This document shows, piece by piece, positions 21,295 through 31,669 of a stretch of DNA of 64,000 nucleotides. Position 1 is the stretch's first letter, and every line of letters starts with the position of its first letter. The notes beneath the pieces were generated by a model that did no database searches, was not told the origin of the DNA, and saw only the letters and a list, made by a program, of their open reading frames with translations. This stretch comes from Serripes groenlandicus (Eukaryota; Mollusca; Bivalvia; Cardiida; Cardiidae): positions 34,327,677-34,391,676 of the forward strand of contig JASEVX010000007.1 of assembly GCA_031761405.1 (NCBI GenBank). Reading direction: 5' to 3'. The translations under genes and the position numbers were made by a program.

Positions 21295-21519
21295 TTTACC
21301 CTTTCCGACATGATTCTTTCTATACGACTTATCGTTAAACCCCAAACAAAATTATGAACATTCTAAAATAAATGTAGAAATAATGATTGAATAAAGTTGA
21401 AATCATTGTGATAAACGGAATTGCTCATTAAAAAACAAATTCCCCTTCTGTCACAATGTATTTAAAATGCGTGTGTCGCAAAAGGGTGACACATTGAGTC
21501 TGTGTTGAAAAAGGGTTAA
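21295..21519 (-). mobile_element. MITE A, old copy
   Basis: TTTACCCTTTCCGACATG at left and GAAAAAGGGTTAA at right. Central TTGCTCATTAAAAAAC is poorly paired. Confidence 0.65.
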
Positions 21520-21735
21520 TCGTAACCCATTTCAAATAAAAAGGTTATTGTTTCCTTTGAGCTCGGCCACATAAAACGACATAAATAACCCACACCAGGA
21601 GAAATTGGATCTGATTGTATATCAACCATGTCTAGCAATACGGGAGTCTTACAGGCGAGTCTTTGCAACCGCACTGTTTCATCCGATCCTTCACTGTCCA
21701 TCGAATATGTTATTTTGTCAGACGATCTTCTTTAA

Positions 21736-21965
21736 TTAACCCTTTCCCACCTGCATACGTATTTTAACGCAATAGCAGCAGACGACTTTTGAAAACATTG
21801 TGACCAAAGGTGAAATTGCTCATGATGAGCAATTTCACCTTTGGCCACAATGTTTTCCACTTATAGTCATTGGTTATCCATTCAATTATTGAGATTTTCC
21901 AATTTTTTGACAAAATATGTTCAAAGTCGTCTGCTGCAAATTAGTTGTATGTGGGAAAGGGTTAA
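21736..21965 (+). mobile_element. MITE A with a near-perfect long hairpin
   Basis: 230 bp, TTAA at both ends. The hairpin at 21791-21856 pairs GAAAACATTGTGACCAAAGG and TGAAATTGCTCA with their complements across a GA loop, one mismatch. It combines a TTTGGCCACAATG centre with a CATTGGTTATCCATTC right spacer, so it bridges the two MITE A subgroups. Confidence 0.88.
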
Positions 21966-22109
21966 AAAACAAGAAGTACGCGTTATCATCACCTCGCCGT
22001 CATCCGCTTTAACCATACATATAAGAAGGGTACTAGATGTATCTTTGATCCAAATTTGAAAGCCCTACGACTAGTACTTATTGAGAATATTAAAAAAACG
22101 AAACTGTAA

Positions 22110-22205
22110 CGTTGATATGTTTGACACCGCCGCCAGAAAAGCAATACCTTAGTCCCGCTTTCGCAACTTCGTCGCGAGGTGACAAAAACCACCTAGAACT
22201 ATAGC
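22110..22205 (-). repeat. Fragment of a dispersed repeat (GACACCGCCGCC / GCAACTTCG motif)
   Basis: GACACCGCCGCCAGAAAAGC, then GCTTTCGCAACTTCGTCGCG and AGGTGACAAAAACCACC. It resembles the distal part of repeat M-like families that carry GACGCCGACGCC. Assignment is weak. Confidence 0.35.
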
Positions 22206-22280
22206 GGCTGAGTGAGTGACGGTGACAGTGGTTGTGACCCTCTAGATAAGGGGAGTTGTGTACGTCCTAAAATCCTTTTT

Positions 22281-22545
22281 TAACCCTCTAATCTTTTGTT
22301 GTGGGTACTCAAAAAGAATCGTCTTATTGAGATGATTGTTTTGGTTGAATGATATGAGCGATATTGTGGGTAAAAGAGCTGTATACTCCTGGTTAGGTTG
22401 GATGATATGAGAGATATTGTGGGTAAAAGAGCTGTATACTCCTGGTTAGGTTGGATGATATGAGAGCTATTGTGGGTAAAAGAGCTGTATACTCCTGGTT
22501 TGGTTGGATGATATGAGAGATATTGTGGGTAAAAGAGCTGTATAC
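22281..22545. repeat. Half of foldback J followed by a 53-bp tandem array
   Basis: TGTTGTGGGTACTCAAAAAG near 22299 matches element J at 628-731. From 22342 about 3.8 copies of a 53-bp unit follow (GGTTGGATGATATGAGAGAT, ATTGTGGGTAAAAGAGCTG, TATACTCCT). The minus-strand ORF 22280-22642 is an artefact of this array. Confidence 0.8.
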
Positions 22546-22585
22546 TTCTCCTTATCTGAACCTTCATAATAATAGTCCCGTTAGT

Positions 22586-22898
22586 CAGGGGCGTAGCTTT
22601 GCAATAATCAATGTGTAGGCCGTCTCGTGAGAAAATCAACATTGTGGACTCTGCGTAAAGTATCGACCCGGATCAGTCTAAGTATGCCAAACAGGCCTAC
22701 TCGGATAGACACTTTTCGCCTCCTGTGGATTTTCTGTTTCAGGAATCACTACTCTATACATCTATCCCCCTAAGACATGTGTCGGCCGGATCTGGTCGAT
22801 ACATGCAGATGGCTATCGCCGCAGCTGCATTTTGGGGCATTTTGAGAAAAAATGTGTAGACACGTGCCTACAGTGCCTAAAGGGAGCTACGCCCCTGT
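22586..22898 (+). mobile_element. Element C, long form
   Basis: Ends CAGGGGCGTAGCT and AGCTACGCCCCTG are perfect 13-bp inverted repeats. The flanks are TTAGT on each side, a possible 5-bp target duplication. Inside, GGCCGTCTCGTGAGAAAATC begins the element-C core, with GACTCTGCGTAAAGTATCGA and CGCCTCCTGTGGATTTTCTG. Beyond the core, CGCCGCAGCTGCATTTTGGG, GTGTAGACACGTGCCTACAG and TGCCTAAAGGGAGC are unique to the long form. CAGGGGCG ends recall hAT elements, but those make 8-bp duplications, so the superfamily stays open. Confidence 0.82.
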
Positions 22899-23039
22899 TA
22901 GTTTTACGTCTAGTAACCTTAATAAAAGCACATAACGAAGAGTCAATCAGACCCCAATTGACCAGATGCGCAATATATGTATCGACATAAGCACGATATA
23001 CATGTAGGGCGACACTTCTTCCTTTCCACCAGAAGTTAC

Positions 23040-23255
23040 AACACGTAACTACGAGGGTTATCAGTCCAAGGTCCCTAGGGTCCCTAGTTTAAACCCCGAC
23101 TCGGCCATTGATTCTTTCTCATGCTTAACAAAAATCAATGTGACTGGTGCCGTTTATCTTACACAAAAAGGCTAAGTAGTCTATGTGGAAAAGTAGTCAG
23201 TTGCGTAGGTAAAACGTGGTGTGAAGCCCTGGTGTGAAAAGGCCAGAGATCACAC
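23040..23255 (+). mobile_element. SINE F, inserted in an old MITE A
   Basis: The B-box region TTTAAACCCCGACTCGGCC is followed by AAAAATCAATGTGACTGGTG and CAGTTGCGTAGGTAAAACGT. The CTGGTGTGAAAAGGCCAGAG segment runs directly into MITE-like sequence (TTACCTCTTACATC near 23265). Confidence 0.6.
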
Positions 23256-23935
23256 GTCTCAACATGTTACCTCTTACATCACATTGACACCAGAAGACAT
23301 GCATAACATATTTGCACCAATGTGGAACAATCTATGTGGAAAGGTAGTCAGTTGCGTAGGTAAAACGTGGTGTGAAGTCCTGGTGTGAAAAGGCCAGAGA
23401 TCACACGTCTCAACATGTTATCTCTTACATCACATTGACACCAGAAGACTTGCATAACATATTTGCACCAATGTGGAACAATCTATGTGGAAAGGTAGTC
23501 AGTTGCGTAGGTAAAACGTGGTGTGAAGTCCTGGTGTGAAAAGGCCAGAGATCACACGTCTCAACATGTTATCTCTTACATCACATTGACACCAGAAGAC
23601 ATGCATAACATATTTGCACCAATGTGGAACAATCTATGTGGAAAGGTAGTCAGTTGCGTAGGTAAAACGTGGTGTGAAGCCCTGGTGTGAAAAGGCCAGA
23701 GATCACACGTCTCAACATGTTACCTCTTACATCACATTGACACCAGAAGACATGCATAACATATTTGCACCAATGTGGAACAATCTATGTGGAAAGGTAG
23801 TCAGTTGCGTAGGTAAAACGTGGTGTGAAGCCCTGGTGTGAAAAGGCCAGAGATCACACGTCTCAACATGTTACCTCTTACATCACATTGACACCAGAAG
23901 ACTTGCATACCATATTTGCACCAATTTGGAACAAT
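23181..23935 (+). repeat. 151-bp tandem repeat, five units, SINE/MITE junction
   Basis: CTATGTGGAAA recurs at 23181, 23332, 23483, 23634 and 23785, always 151 bp apart. Each unit carries SINE F distal sequence (GTAGTCAGTTGCGTAGG), then GATCACACGTCTCAACATG, then a decayed MITE A left arm (CACCAGAAGACATGCATAAC). The units are more than 95 percent identical by eye, so the amplification is recent. Confidence 0.92.
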
Positions 23936-24084
23936 CCTATTTATGAAAGTTTGATTATTTAATTGAGCTAAAAACATTGTGGTGAAAGGAGAAAATGCTC
24001 GTTTGGAGCAATTTCTACTTTTGTTTTCAATAGTGTCTGCTGCAGAATAGTCAGAAAGCGTCTATATATATGGGAAATGGTTAC
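23936..24084 (-). mobile_element. MITE A, right portion after the array
   Basis: TATTTATGAAAGTTTGATTA, AAAACATTGTGGTGAAAGG, TGTCTGCTGCAGAATAGTC and a terminus ATGGGAAATGGTTAC. Its left end is within the 151-bp unit. Confidence 0.7.
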
Positions 24085-24114
24085 ACAAACTGACCGCAGT
24101 CATTAATTGATTTA

Positions 24115-24325
24115 TTGGTTAGTGTTTAAAGCAGCTTTTAACCATTTTTCAGATAGATCAAGGCGCTTTCTGGGTAAGTTACCAGTATTACTGGTCCATT
24201 TATCCAGACACCAGCCAATCAGTCGTAATGCTAACGTCGCAACCATGAGCGCCAAGCAGGACAGCCATAACTACCATTTTTCAAGTCTTTGGTAAGGCCA
24301 GGCCGGGTATCGAACCTGCGAATTC
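24115..24325 (-). mobile_element. SINE G
   Basis: Minus-strand body: GGTCCATTTATCCAGACACC, GTCGTAATGCTAACGTCGC, GAGCGCCAAGCAGGACAGCC and GGCCGGGTATCGAACCTGCG (inverted B-box) in plus orientation. The 3 prime end ATTTTTCAGATAGATCAAG lies at the left. Confidence 0.7.
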
Positions 24326-24557
24326 TCAATGATTAACTGAAACTGGTTGTAAACGGTGTTAAACTCCAATTAAAGAGACATTTAGGTGGAAAGTGATTGC
24401 TGTGTCTTCATTGTTCGCAGATATAACAAAACTCTTATTAGCCTGACTGGTAAAACCATGATTGATGACAGATAAGAGAAAGGGAAAACACATGTATCAC
24501 AATTGAGGCGATGAGTTCTGGTTGTCTCTTCAGGGAAGCAGAAAGTCGAGAGTGAAT

Positions 24558-24803
24558 AATATGAGCCGTTCCACGAGAAAACCAACATTATGGACCCTGC
24601 GTGATATATCAATCCAGCCGATCCGGGCCGACACATTCCGTCTCAGGTGGATAGAGGTATTTGTAGTGATTCATGAAACAGAAAATCCACAGGAGGCGAG
24701 CAGTGTCTGTCCGGGTTAATCTGCGCGGCATGCTTAGGCTGATCAGGGTCGATACTTTATGCAGAGTCCACAATGTTGGTTTTCTCGTGGAACGGCTCAT
24801 ATT
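24558..24803. mobile_element. Element C, short form, one arm deleted
   Basis: Ends ATATGAGCCGTTCCACGAGA and TCGTGGAACGGCTCATAT are a perfect match in inverse. The left inner arm lacks the GCGCAGTCCGCGC stem. The centre reads GAAAATCCACAGGAGGCGAG. Confidence 0.85.
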
Positions 24804-24909
24804 GTGTTTTTTAAGAACTGCTACCCATCCTATGTATTTGCTTAAACTAACTAACACAGGTTTTACCAAAAACGGTCGAATGAGCTTATAAAAAACCTGT
24901 TTAGAGTAT

Positions 24910-25102
24910 GTTCTTTCCCAATTACAACAGCAGCAGATGCCTTTGAAAATATCTTAGCAAAACTCTCTAGGAAAGTAATTTGCATTAGTGCATTGGGTTG
25001 AATACATTATGGCAAATGGAGAAATTGCTCATTAAGAGCAATTATTTCGTCATTCCCAAATTGTTTCAAAGGTGCGTATACATGTATGGGGGAAGTGTTA
25101 AG
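24910..25102 (-). mobile_element. MITE A, decayed
   Basis: TTCTTTCCCAATTACAACAG, GGAGAAATTGCTCATTAAGA and ATGGGGGAAGTGTTAA remain. Confidence 0.58.
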
Positions 25103-25328
25103 TAATGAGATGATACTGGACTACGCCTTAATTTTTCAATACAATTGATCCGATGTGTAAATTTACATTTACTCCTAGTTGACCACAGAATTGCGTCATA
25201 AAACGCTGACCGCAGATGGTCGAGTGGCCTTTAAATGATCATTGTAACCACTGGACAGACAATAAATACATCCTTGTCCATATGATAAATTCTTGGACGT
25301 CAATTTAAATATTTGAAAAATAATTGCC

Positions 25329-25597
25329 ATATTAGCCGTTCTAGGGGAAAACCAACATTGTGGAATCTGCGTAAAGTATCGACCCGTATCAGCCTAAAGC
25401 ATGCTGCGCATGCTAACCCGGACCGACACTTTTCGCCTCCTGTGGATTTTCTGTTTCAGGAATCATTACTCTATACTTCAGTTTCCCTGATACGGAATGT
25501 GTCGCACGGATTAGCCGGCTCGGACTATGCAGGCTGATCTAGGTCGATGCATTACGCAGAGTCCATAATGTTGGTTTCCTCACGGAACGGCTCATAT
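25329..25597. mobile_element. Element C, near-complete short form
   Basis: ATATTAGCCGTTCTAGGGGA at left and CACGGAACGGCTCATAT at right, about 269 bp. Both GC-rich inner arms are present but mutated. Confidence 0.83.
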
Positions 25598-25599
25598 GT

Positions 25600-26354
25600 C
25601 TTTACCTTTCTCCAGTTCAGTTCCTACGACCGACGTCAGCATACAATCATCAGTCCTGAGTTGTGATACGTTCTAATCATAGGCTAATCATAAAGAATAT
25701 CATTCAGGTATGTTCCAGGAAGCAACACTCAAGCGTTTGCAAATATCGCAAACAAATCAGCGAAGCCAAAATAATAAAATGTGCCATCATAAATCTACCA
25801 TGGGTCAAAATCAAAGTGCTGAAAGCACCGGTGGTATAAGGGGTCATCCGCAATGTGAAATGTCATGTTATTTTGAATATGTACAAATACGGTGTTAGCA
25901 ATTTATTATGTATTATTGCCTATTTGCACGATAAGCATCTTTAAAGGAAAACAATTTGGCTGCCAATGACCAAATACTATTTACCCAAACCCACTCGTGA
26001 CCCACTCGTGACTTTACCCGTTTTACCAAAGTGAAACGCTAGCTGACAACTACACGTGACATCTGACAGCTGATTGCTGATAGCTGTGGGGCAGGCATAT
26101 AACGTTTGGAGTCATATATTTGAACACTCTCAACGGTTTCCATTCTTTTCAGACCCCAACTCTCTGCTCCATATAATAATATAAGGACGACAATATATAT
26201 AAAAAAAAAAAAACACGTTTTTCATATTCCGACAATTTCCAGTAATTATGTAAATTGTGCAATCTTTTTTATCTGATAAACTCATGGGTTAATGTATTGG
26301 TGTTGAAAATAGTGAATGTACACATTTAGGTAATCTATACTAGTCGAGTAGGCC
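25600..26354. other. No gene recognised
   Basis: The 62-codon ORF at 25710-25898 has no known motif. A poly-A run lies at about 26200-26213. Confidence 0.4.
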
Positions 26355-26567
26355 TTAAACCTTTCTCACATATAGACGCTTTCTGCCGCCTTTGTAGCAG
26401 ACGACTTTTAAAAACAATGTGACAAAAGAAGAAATTGTTCAAAACGCGCAGTTTCTCCTTTGGCCACATTGTTTTCAAATTTTTCAGTAGTTATACTTTC
26501 CTTAATGAGGATGTTCCATGTTTTTGCCTAGATGTTTTCAAAGTTGTCTTATGTGGGAAAGGCTTAT
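26355..26567 (+). mobile_element. MITE A, diverged
   Basis: TTAAACCTTTCTCACATATA, GACGCTTTCTGCCGCC and GTCTTATGTGGGAAAGGCTTA. The hairpin reads AATTGTTCAAAACGCGCAG. Confidence 0.72.
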
Positions 26568-27046
26568 GGATGCATGAACATTGAAGACATGGAGGAGGGG
26601 AAGACAAAAAAAAACCCCATCTACTAACAAACGTTTCATTTAGAGAGGTTTTCCATAATTTTTGTTCGGACATTTTTTAAGTCATCCATGTCTCGTGATA
26701 ATTGAATTCTTATTTTATATATTATACTGGTTTTCTCATGCAACAAATGTATGGTTCTAGGTAATAAACGCCGTGTTCTGTTTCTGTTCTGCTGCAGATT
26801 TCCTCTACTGTGGAAAACGTTATATCAGGTAAACGGTTGCACAAAAAAGTTACCATCATCAATCAGTTTAACGAAAACGAATATCACGTGAATAACCTTT
26901 TCGAACGATTATAATTACACAACGCTAATTAAATTAATAATCTAATTCATAATGATAAACAGGTACTTTTTTCTTCCCATTTTTGGATGATATATTATTC
27001 GTAAATCGTGAGATATAAAAATGATGGACTCAGTATGGCTTTACGT

Positions 27047-27250
27047 AACACTTTCCTTTATAAACGGATATGTATTAGACGACGTTTTTGACATCTTTTC
27101 AGCGCAATAATTAAGAAACATTGGAGGAAAGGGAGAGAAATTGCTTAAAATAAGCAATTTTCTTCTCTCCCTAAAATATTTACAATAATGTATCAATTGT
27201 ATTCGTTCTGCCATATTTGCTTACTCTGCGAGAATGGGAATTGTTTTATC
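27047..27250 (-). mobile_element. MITE A, very old copy
   Basis: GTAACACTTTCCTTTATA, ATTAGACGACGTTTTTGAC and hairpin AATTGCTTAAAATAAGCAATT. The right end is not clear. Confidence 0.45.
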
Positions 27251-27621
27251 TTTACAGTGGGAATCAATCGGATCTTTTCGGCAAAACCCATGAACTCGAT
27301 TTAAACTTTTGAGTTAGTTCATGAGTATACCTTTACCATTGTCTTAGGATCGGGTTCCAGTTATTTGATGCTGTTACAAATAGACTCTTATTAACGTGGA
27401 AAATATTGGAAACCGTCCACACGAATGACAATCTTTCGGACTGGCCTCGCACAAGAATTACATCCCTAAAACGGCATTTCGTTCAAATAGGGTTGGCCTC
27501 TCTAGGTTCTACTTTTTTTGCACTATCCATTTTGTTTTGAATTGCAACGTGTCACTTTCAGTCGGTTATTTACACTTAATCAGTTTCTTAAATAAGTTTT
27601 CGCACATCTTTAACTCTAAAC

Positions 27622-28684
27622 CTACAGTAGACGACATTTACCCCCTCCCCCCTTTCTAACATACAACACCTCTACAGTAGACGACATTTACCCCCTCCCC
27701 CCTTTCCAACATACAACAACTCTACAGTAGACGACATTTACACCCTCCCCCTTTCCAACATACAACAACTCTACAGTAGACGACATTTACCCCCTCCCCC
27801 TTTCCAACATACAACAACTCTACAGTAGACGACATTTAACCCCCCTCCCCCTTTCCAACTTACAACACCTCTACAGTAGACGACATTTACCCCCCCCCCC
27901 CCTTTCCAACATACAACAACTCTACAGTAGACGACATTTACCCCCTCCCCCCTTTCCAACATACAACAACTCTACAGTAGACGACATTTACCCCCTCCCC
28001 CCTTTCCAACATACAACAACTCTACAGTAGACGACATTTAACCCCCCTCCCCCTTTCCAACATACAACAACTCTACAGTAGACGACATTTAACCCCTCCC
28101 CCCTTTCCAACATACAACAACTCTACAGTATACGACATATACCCCCTTCCCCCTTTACAGCATACAACAACTCTACAGTATACGACATTTACCCCCTCCC
28201 CCCTTTCCAACATTCAACAACTCTACAGTAGACGACATTTACCCCCCTCCCCCTTTCCAACATACAACAACTCTACAGTAGACGACATTTACCCCCCTCC
28301 CCCCTTTCCAACATACAACAACTCTACAGTAGACGACATTTACCCCCTCCCCCCTTTACAACATACAACAACTCTACAGTATACGACATTTACCCCCCTC
28401 CCCCCTTTCCAACATACAACAACTCTACAGTAGACGACATTTACCCCCTCCCTCCTTCAACATACAACAACTCTACAGTATACAACATTTACCCCCTCCC
28501 CCCTTTACAACATACAACAACTCTACAGTATACAACATTTACCTCCAACCCCCACTTCCAACATACAACTCTAAAGTAGACGACATCTAACTCTACAGTA
28601 GACATTTACCCCCCCCCCCCCCCCCCCCCGCCTCCCCTTCCAACATACAACAACTCTACAGTAGACGACATTTACCCCCTCCCT
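27622..28684. repeat. About 49-bp minisatellite derived from a MITE A end
   Basis: About 21 units with consensus CCCTTTCCAACATACAACAA, CTCTACAGTAGACGACATTT, ACCCCCTCC. Aligned to the MITE A end (CCCTTTCCCACATACAACAA, ATCTGCAGCAGACGACTTT) the unit is that end with GCAG changed to ACAG/GTAG and a C-rich linker. The C tracts vary from 5 to about 20 and may be miscounted. The array ends directly in a MITE A interior at 28685. The minus-strand ORFs with repeated CWKGGGGVNVVYC are artefacts. Confidence 0.92.
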
Positions 28685-28890
28685 CCTACTTTCAAAAGTC
28701 GTCTGCTGCAGATGCGTCAGAATGCGTAAGAATAAAAAGGGGAAATTGCAAAATGTGAGCATTTTCCCTTTTTGCCAAACCGTGTTGTAAAGTCGTCTGC
28801 TGTATATTATTCCCTTTCAATTTATTGCCAATTGTTATAATTTATTCATATTCGGTTGAGATGCATCTTTCAGCGGAAAGAGTTTATTCT
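28685..28890 (-). mobile_element. MITE A remainder beside the 49-bp array
   Basis: TTTCAAAAGTCGTCTGCTGC, ATGCGTCAGAATGCG, GGGAAATTGCAAAATGTGAG and AAAGTCGTCTGCTGTATAT. Arms and hairpin are partly scrambled. Confidence 0.6.
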
Positions 28891-28959
28891 TTTTGATTTA
28901 GTTGGTTTTAACTCATTTTCATCCTTATTTATTTTAAACCACGAATATATTTCACTGAA

Positions 28960-29140
28960 TAATTATCCCTGGGTAAACAAACCAGTAGAAGGCTAGACAC
29001 TGTGTCTTGAACCATTGGGCCAAGGCGGATTCATCGAAATTGATAAGGGATTTCAAACCAACGGATCATGAGTTCGATACCCTCGACTCAGGTTATCTTT
29101 CTCTTTGACGATAACGATACAAGTACACCGCTCATAGATA
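28960..29140. repeat. SINE fragments, two orientations
   Basis: ATTATCCCTGGGTAAACAAACC (28960-28981) resembles inverted SINE H. From 29040, GATCATGAGTTCGATACCC with GACTCAGGTTATCTTTCTC resembles a SINE head (B-box-like). Both are incomplete. Confidence 0.4.
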
Positions 29141-29391
29141 CATAACGTGTTCCTTTTAACATTGTCGGAAAAGCAACAAGATATCAACTATAAATACATT
29201 TGACCGGAATGTTAGTGGGACAAACTGACAGTTCCGTCATTTGGAAACGGATACATAGCAATTCCCTATTAATAAGTGTCATTCTCTTGTTCAAAACACT
29301 AACGCATTGTCCAAAAACTCTTTACACGAAAACATTTGTTTCAGAAAAAAACGTTACTACGAGACTGCCGAGCAAGCCTACCACCACATCA

Positions 29392-29639
29392 ATATGAGCC
29401 GTCCGACAAGAAAACCAGCAGTGTGGACATTGCGTAAAGTATCGACCCGGATCAGCCTAAGCATGCCGCACAGGCTTACGCGGATATACACTTTTCGCCT
29501 CCTGTGGAATTTCTGTTTCAGGAATCATTACTGTATACATATATCCCCCCTAAGACGGAATGTGTCGGCCGGATCAGTCTGCGCGGACAGCGCAGGCTGA
29601 TCTGGTCGATACATTACGCAGATGTCTATCGCTTAGATT
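29392..29639. mobile_element. Element C, first of an adjacent pair
   Basis: ATATGAGCCGTCCGACAAGA at left. Its right side ends CTGGTCGATACATTACGCAG then ATGTCTATCGC, which is the long-form sequence, so the right terminus is of the other type or truncated. Confidence 0.8.
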
Positions 29640-29885
29640 TGAGCCGTTCATAGAGAAAACCAACATTGTGGACTCTGCGTAAAGTATCGATCCGGATCAG
29701 CCTAAGCATGCCACACATTTCGTCTCAGGGGAATAGAGGTATAGCGTAATGATTCCTGAAACAGAAAATCCACAGGAGGCGAAAAGTGTCTGTCCGGGTT
29801 AGCCTGTGCGGCATGCTAAGGCTGATAAGGATCGATACTTTACGCAGTGTCCACAATGTTGGTTTTCTCGGGAAACGGCTTATAT
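29640..29885. mobile_element. Element C, second of an adjacent pair
   Basis: TTTGAGCCGTTCATAGAGAA to TCGGGAAACGGCTTATAT. The left inner stem is deleted as in the copies at 10.9 and 24.6 kb, so this deletion form is a recurring subtype. Confidence 0.82.
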
Positions 29886-30017
29886 TTGAAACAAATACAT
29901 GAATAACAAAGCAAACTACTTTCGGAGTTTGAAAGGTTAAATCGGTTTGGTCCAGATAAAGGTCTCTATAGCCTTTTGCTCTTTCTGTACCGTGTTCAAA
30001 GAAAGCCGCCGTACTTG

Positions 30018-30310
30018 GTGAGTACCTGACCCGATAATGTAATGGTAAGGGGCAGATAACCGCAAACTAAATTTACCTGTACAGTCGGGTCACCAGATAC
30101 CCATTCTTACCAAAGTCATTCGTTGGGAAGAAAATAGATGCTTGAGAAAAGATGGTGTGAAAAGATGGTGTGAAAAACTGGTGTGAAAAACTGGTGTGAA
30201 AAACTGGTGTGAGTAAGCCTGAACTGTACGTGGCGATAGGTGATCTGGACGTTGTGACACAAGTAAAATACTTTTGAATGTGGCTTTAAAACCCACCCAG
30301 CCTATCATGT
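30018..30310 (+). repeat. Degraded SINE-like sequence with short internal tandem
   Basis: It carries CAGTCGGGTCACCAGATACC, then AAGATGGTGTG twice and AAAACTGGTGTG three times (30150-30211). It ends GTGGCTTTAAAACCCACCC. CTGGTGTG is a word of the SINE F body, so the small array is likely SINE-derived. Confidence 0.45.
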
Positions 30311-31040
30311 TTGACCCGTCGAAATTAACTTATATATTGTAGTCTCAATGATCCCTTGTTATTTTACGATGTTCTATTCAAACAAGTGTTGAGAACTTTA
30401 ACTGTCTATCGTACGTCAAAATTTGTAATTGAAAACCCCAGACATTTACGGTGCTTTCTGTCAGTAGACAAGTATATTTTTGACAAACTGACTCACCGAC
30501 ATTTTACGTTATGTATTATACATCTGAATACAGATATCCATTATTTGCGTTACCCTTTCTTTGAAACTGTACAACTTGTTGTGTTCTACTTAGAATGAAT
30601 TAAGGAAAGAGAAAGTATTGGAGCTAAGATAGCTTTTGCAAAATATATTGTTTTATACGTATACATACATTTGTACACACAAATCACGCTTTTCATTGTT
30701 TCAACATTATCTCAAAAGAATCAAGTGAAGGAGATAGAAAGGCCGTACTAAGAAAGTGCGAGAAAATAAATTCTATTTTTTATGACGTTCGTGATTTCAT
30801 TAATTAAAGCAAACATTAATAAAACTGACTTCACAATCATCTAGCTGTCATATAACACGTATATTTTTTTATTCTAGGAAAAACCACGAACTGCGTGTGA
30901 AATATGTCAGGGTCATCCTTAAATCATTGAAGATAATGAATCAGAGTTTGATAACGTTTGCACAATGACACATTGGCGAATAGAAAATCTTAATCTTCTT
31001 GATAGCCAACTGACAGAATGACTGAACGAGATTTTCTTTC
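30310..31040. other. No gene recognised
   Basis: The 80-codon ORF 30356-30598 has no recognisable motif and lies in AT-rich DNA. Confidence 0.4.
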
Positions 31041-31042
31041 TT

Positions 31043-31378
31043 TTGGATAGTGAAATTGCAAAATACAGAACAATTTTCGCTCCGTTGGATAGTGAAATTG
31101 CAAAATACAGAACAATTTTCGCTCCGTTGGATAGTGAAATTGCAAAATACAGAACAATTTTCGCCCCGTTGGATAGTGAAATTCCAAAATACAGAACAAT
31201 TTTCGCTCTTTTGGATAGTGAAATTGCAAAATACAGAACAATTTTCGCTCCGTTGGATAGTGAAATTGCAAAATACAGAACAATTTTCGCTCCGTTGGAT
31301 AGTGAAATTGCAAAATACAGAACAATTTTCACTCCGTTGGATAGTAAAATTGCAAATTCAGAACCATTTTCCCGTTCA
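31043..31378. repeat. 42-bp minisatellite, eight units
   Basis: TTGGATAGTGAAATTGCAAA, ATACAGAACAATTTTCGCTC, CG recurs every 42 bp from 31043. Because 42 is divisible by three and the unit lacks stops in several frames, four long ORFs appear on both strands (up to 171 codons). Protein repeats in all of them are side effects of the array. I see no promoter, splice or domain evidence for a gene. Confidence 0.9.
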
Positions 31379-31607
31379 GTTGTGTAGCAAACCGGAAGAA
31401 TAGCACGTGATTTCTGCTCTGCTAGGTAATACACTGGCGGAATGGCAGTGCGAGATTATCATCTCTAACATTTATTTACCGGGAATGGGAAACATTTATG
31501 CAAGAACACCTGGATTATAGGCTTGGCGATCAGCGTATATCAGGTCCAGATATGGCCTCATCTCAATGTCACGAGATTCGCCATTTCGATATTCTAAAGC
31601 GTTTTGC

Positions 31608-31668
31608 CCCGTTAGCTCAGTCGGAAACAATGTTGAAAAAGGCGTTAAACGCAATCAATCAATATCTC
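31608..31668 (+). mobile_element. SINE F, internal deletion joining head to tail
   Basis: GCCCCGTTAGCTCAGTCGG (A-box side) is joined directly to AAACAATGTTGAAAAAGGCG, TTAAACGCAATCAATCAA. The B box and body are missing. Confidence 0.65.
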
Positions 31669-31669
31669 A

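Noticed and set aside
23181..23935. Regular 151-bp repeat as a centromeric satellite
   Set aside because: Only five units, bounded by the parent SINE and MITE. It is a local amplification.
27622..28684. CRISPR-like array of regularly spaced repeats
   Set aside because: The whole 49-bp unit repeats, with no unique spacers, in a eukaryotic repeat-rich context. It is a minisatellite.
30919..31434. 171-codon minus-strand ORF and three overlapping ORFs encoding 14-residue repeats
   Set aside because: All four derive from the same 42-bp minisatellite. Simultaneous openness on both strands is a property of the array, not evidence for a protein.
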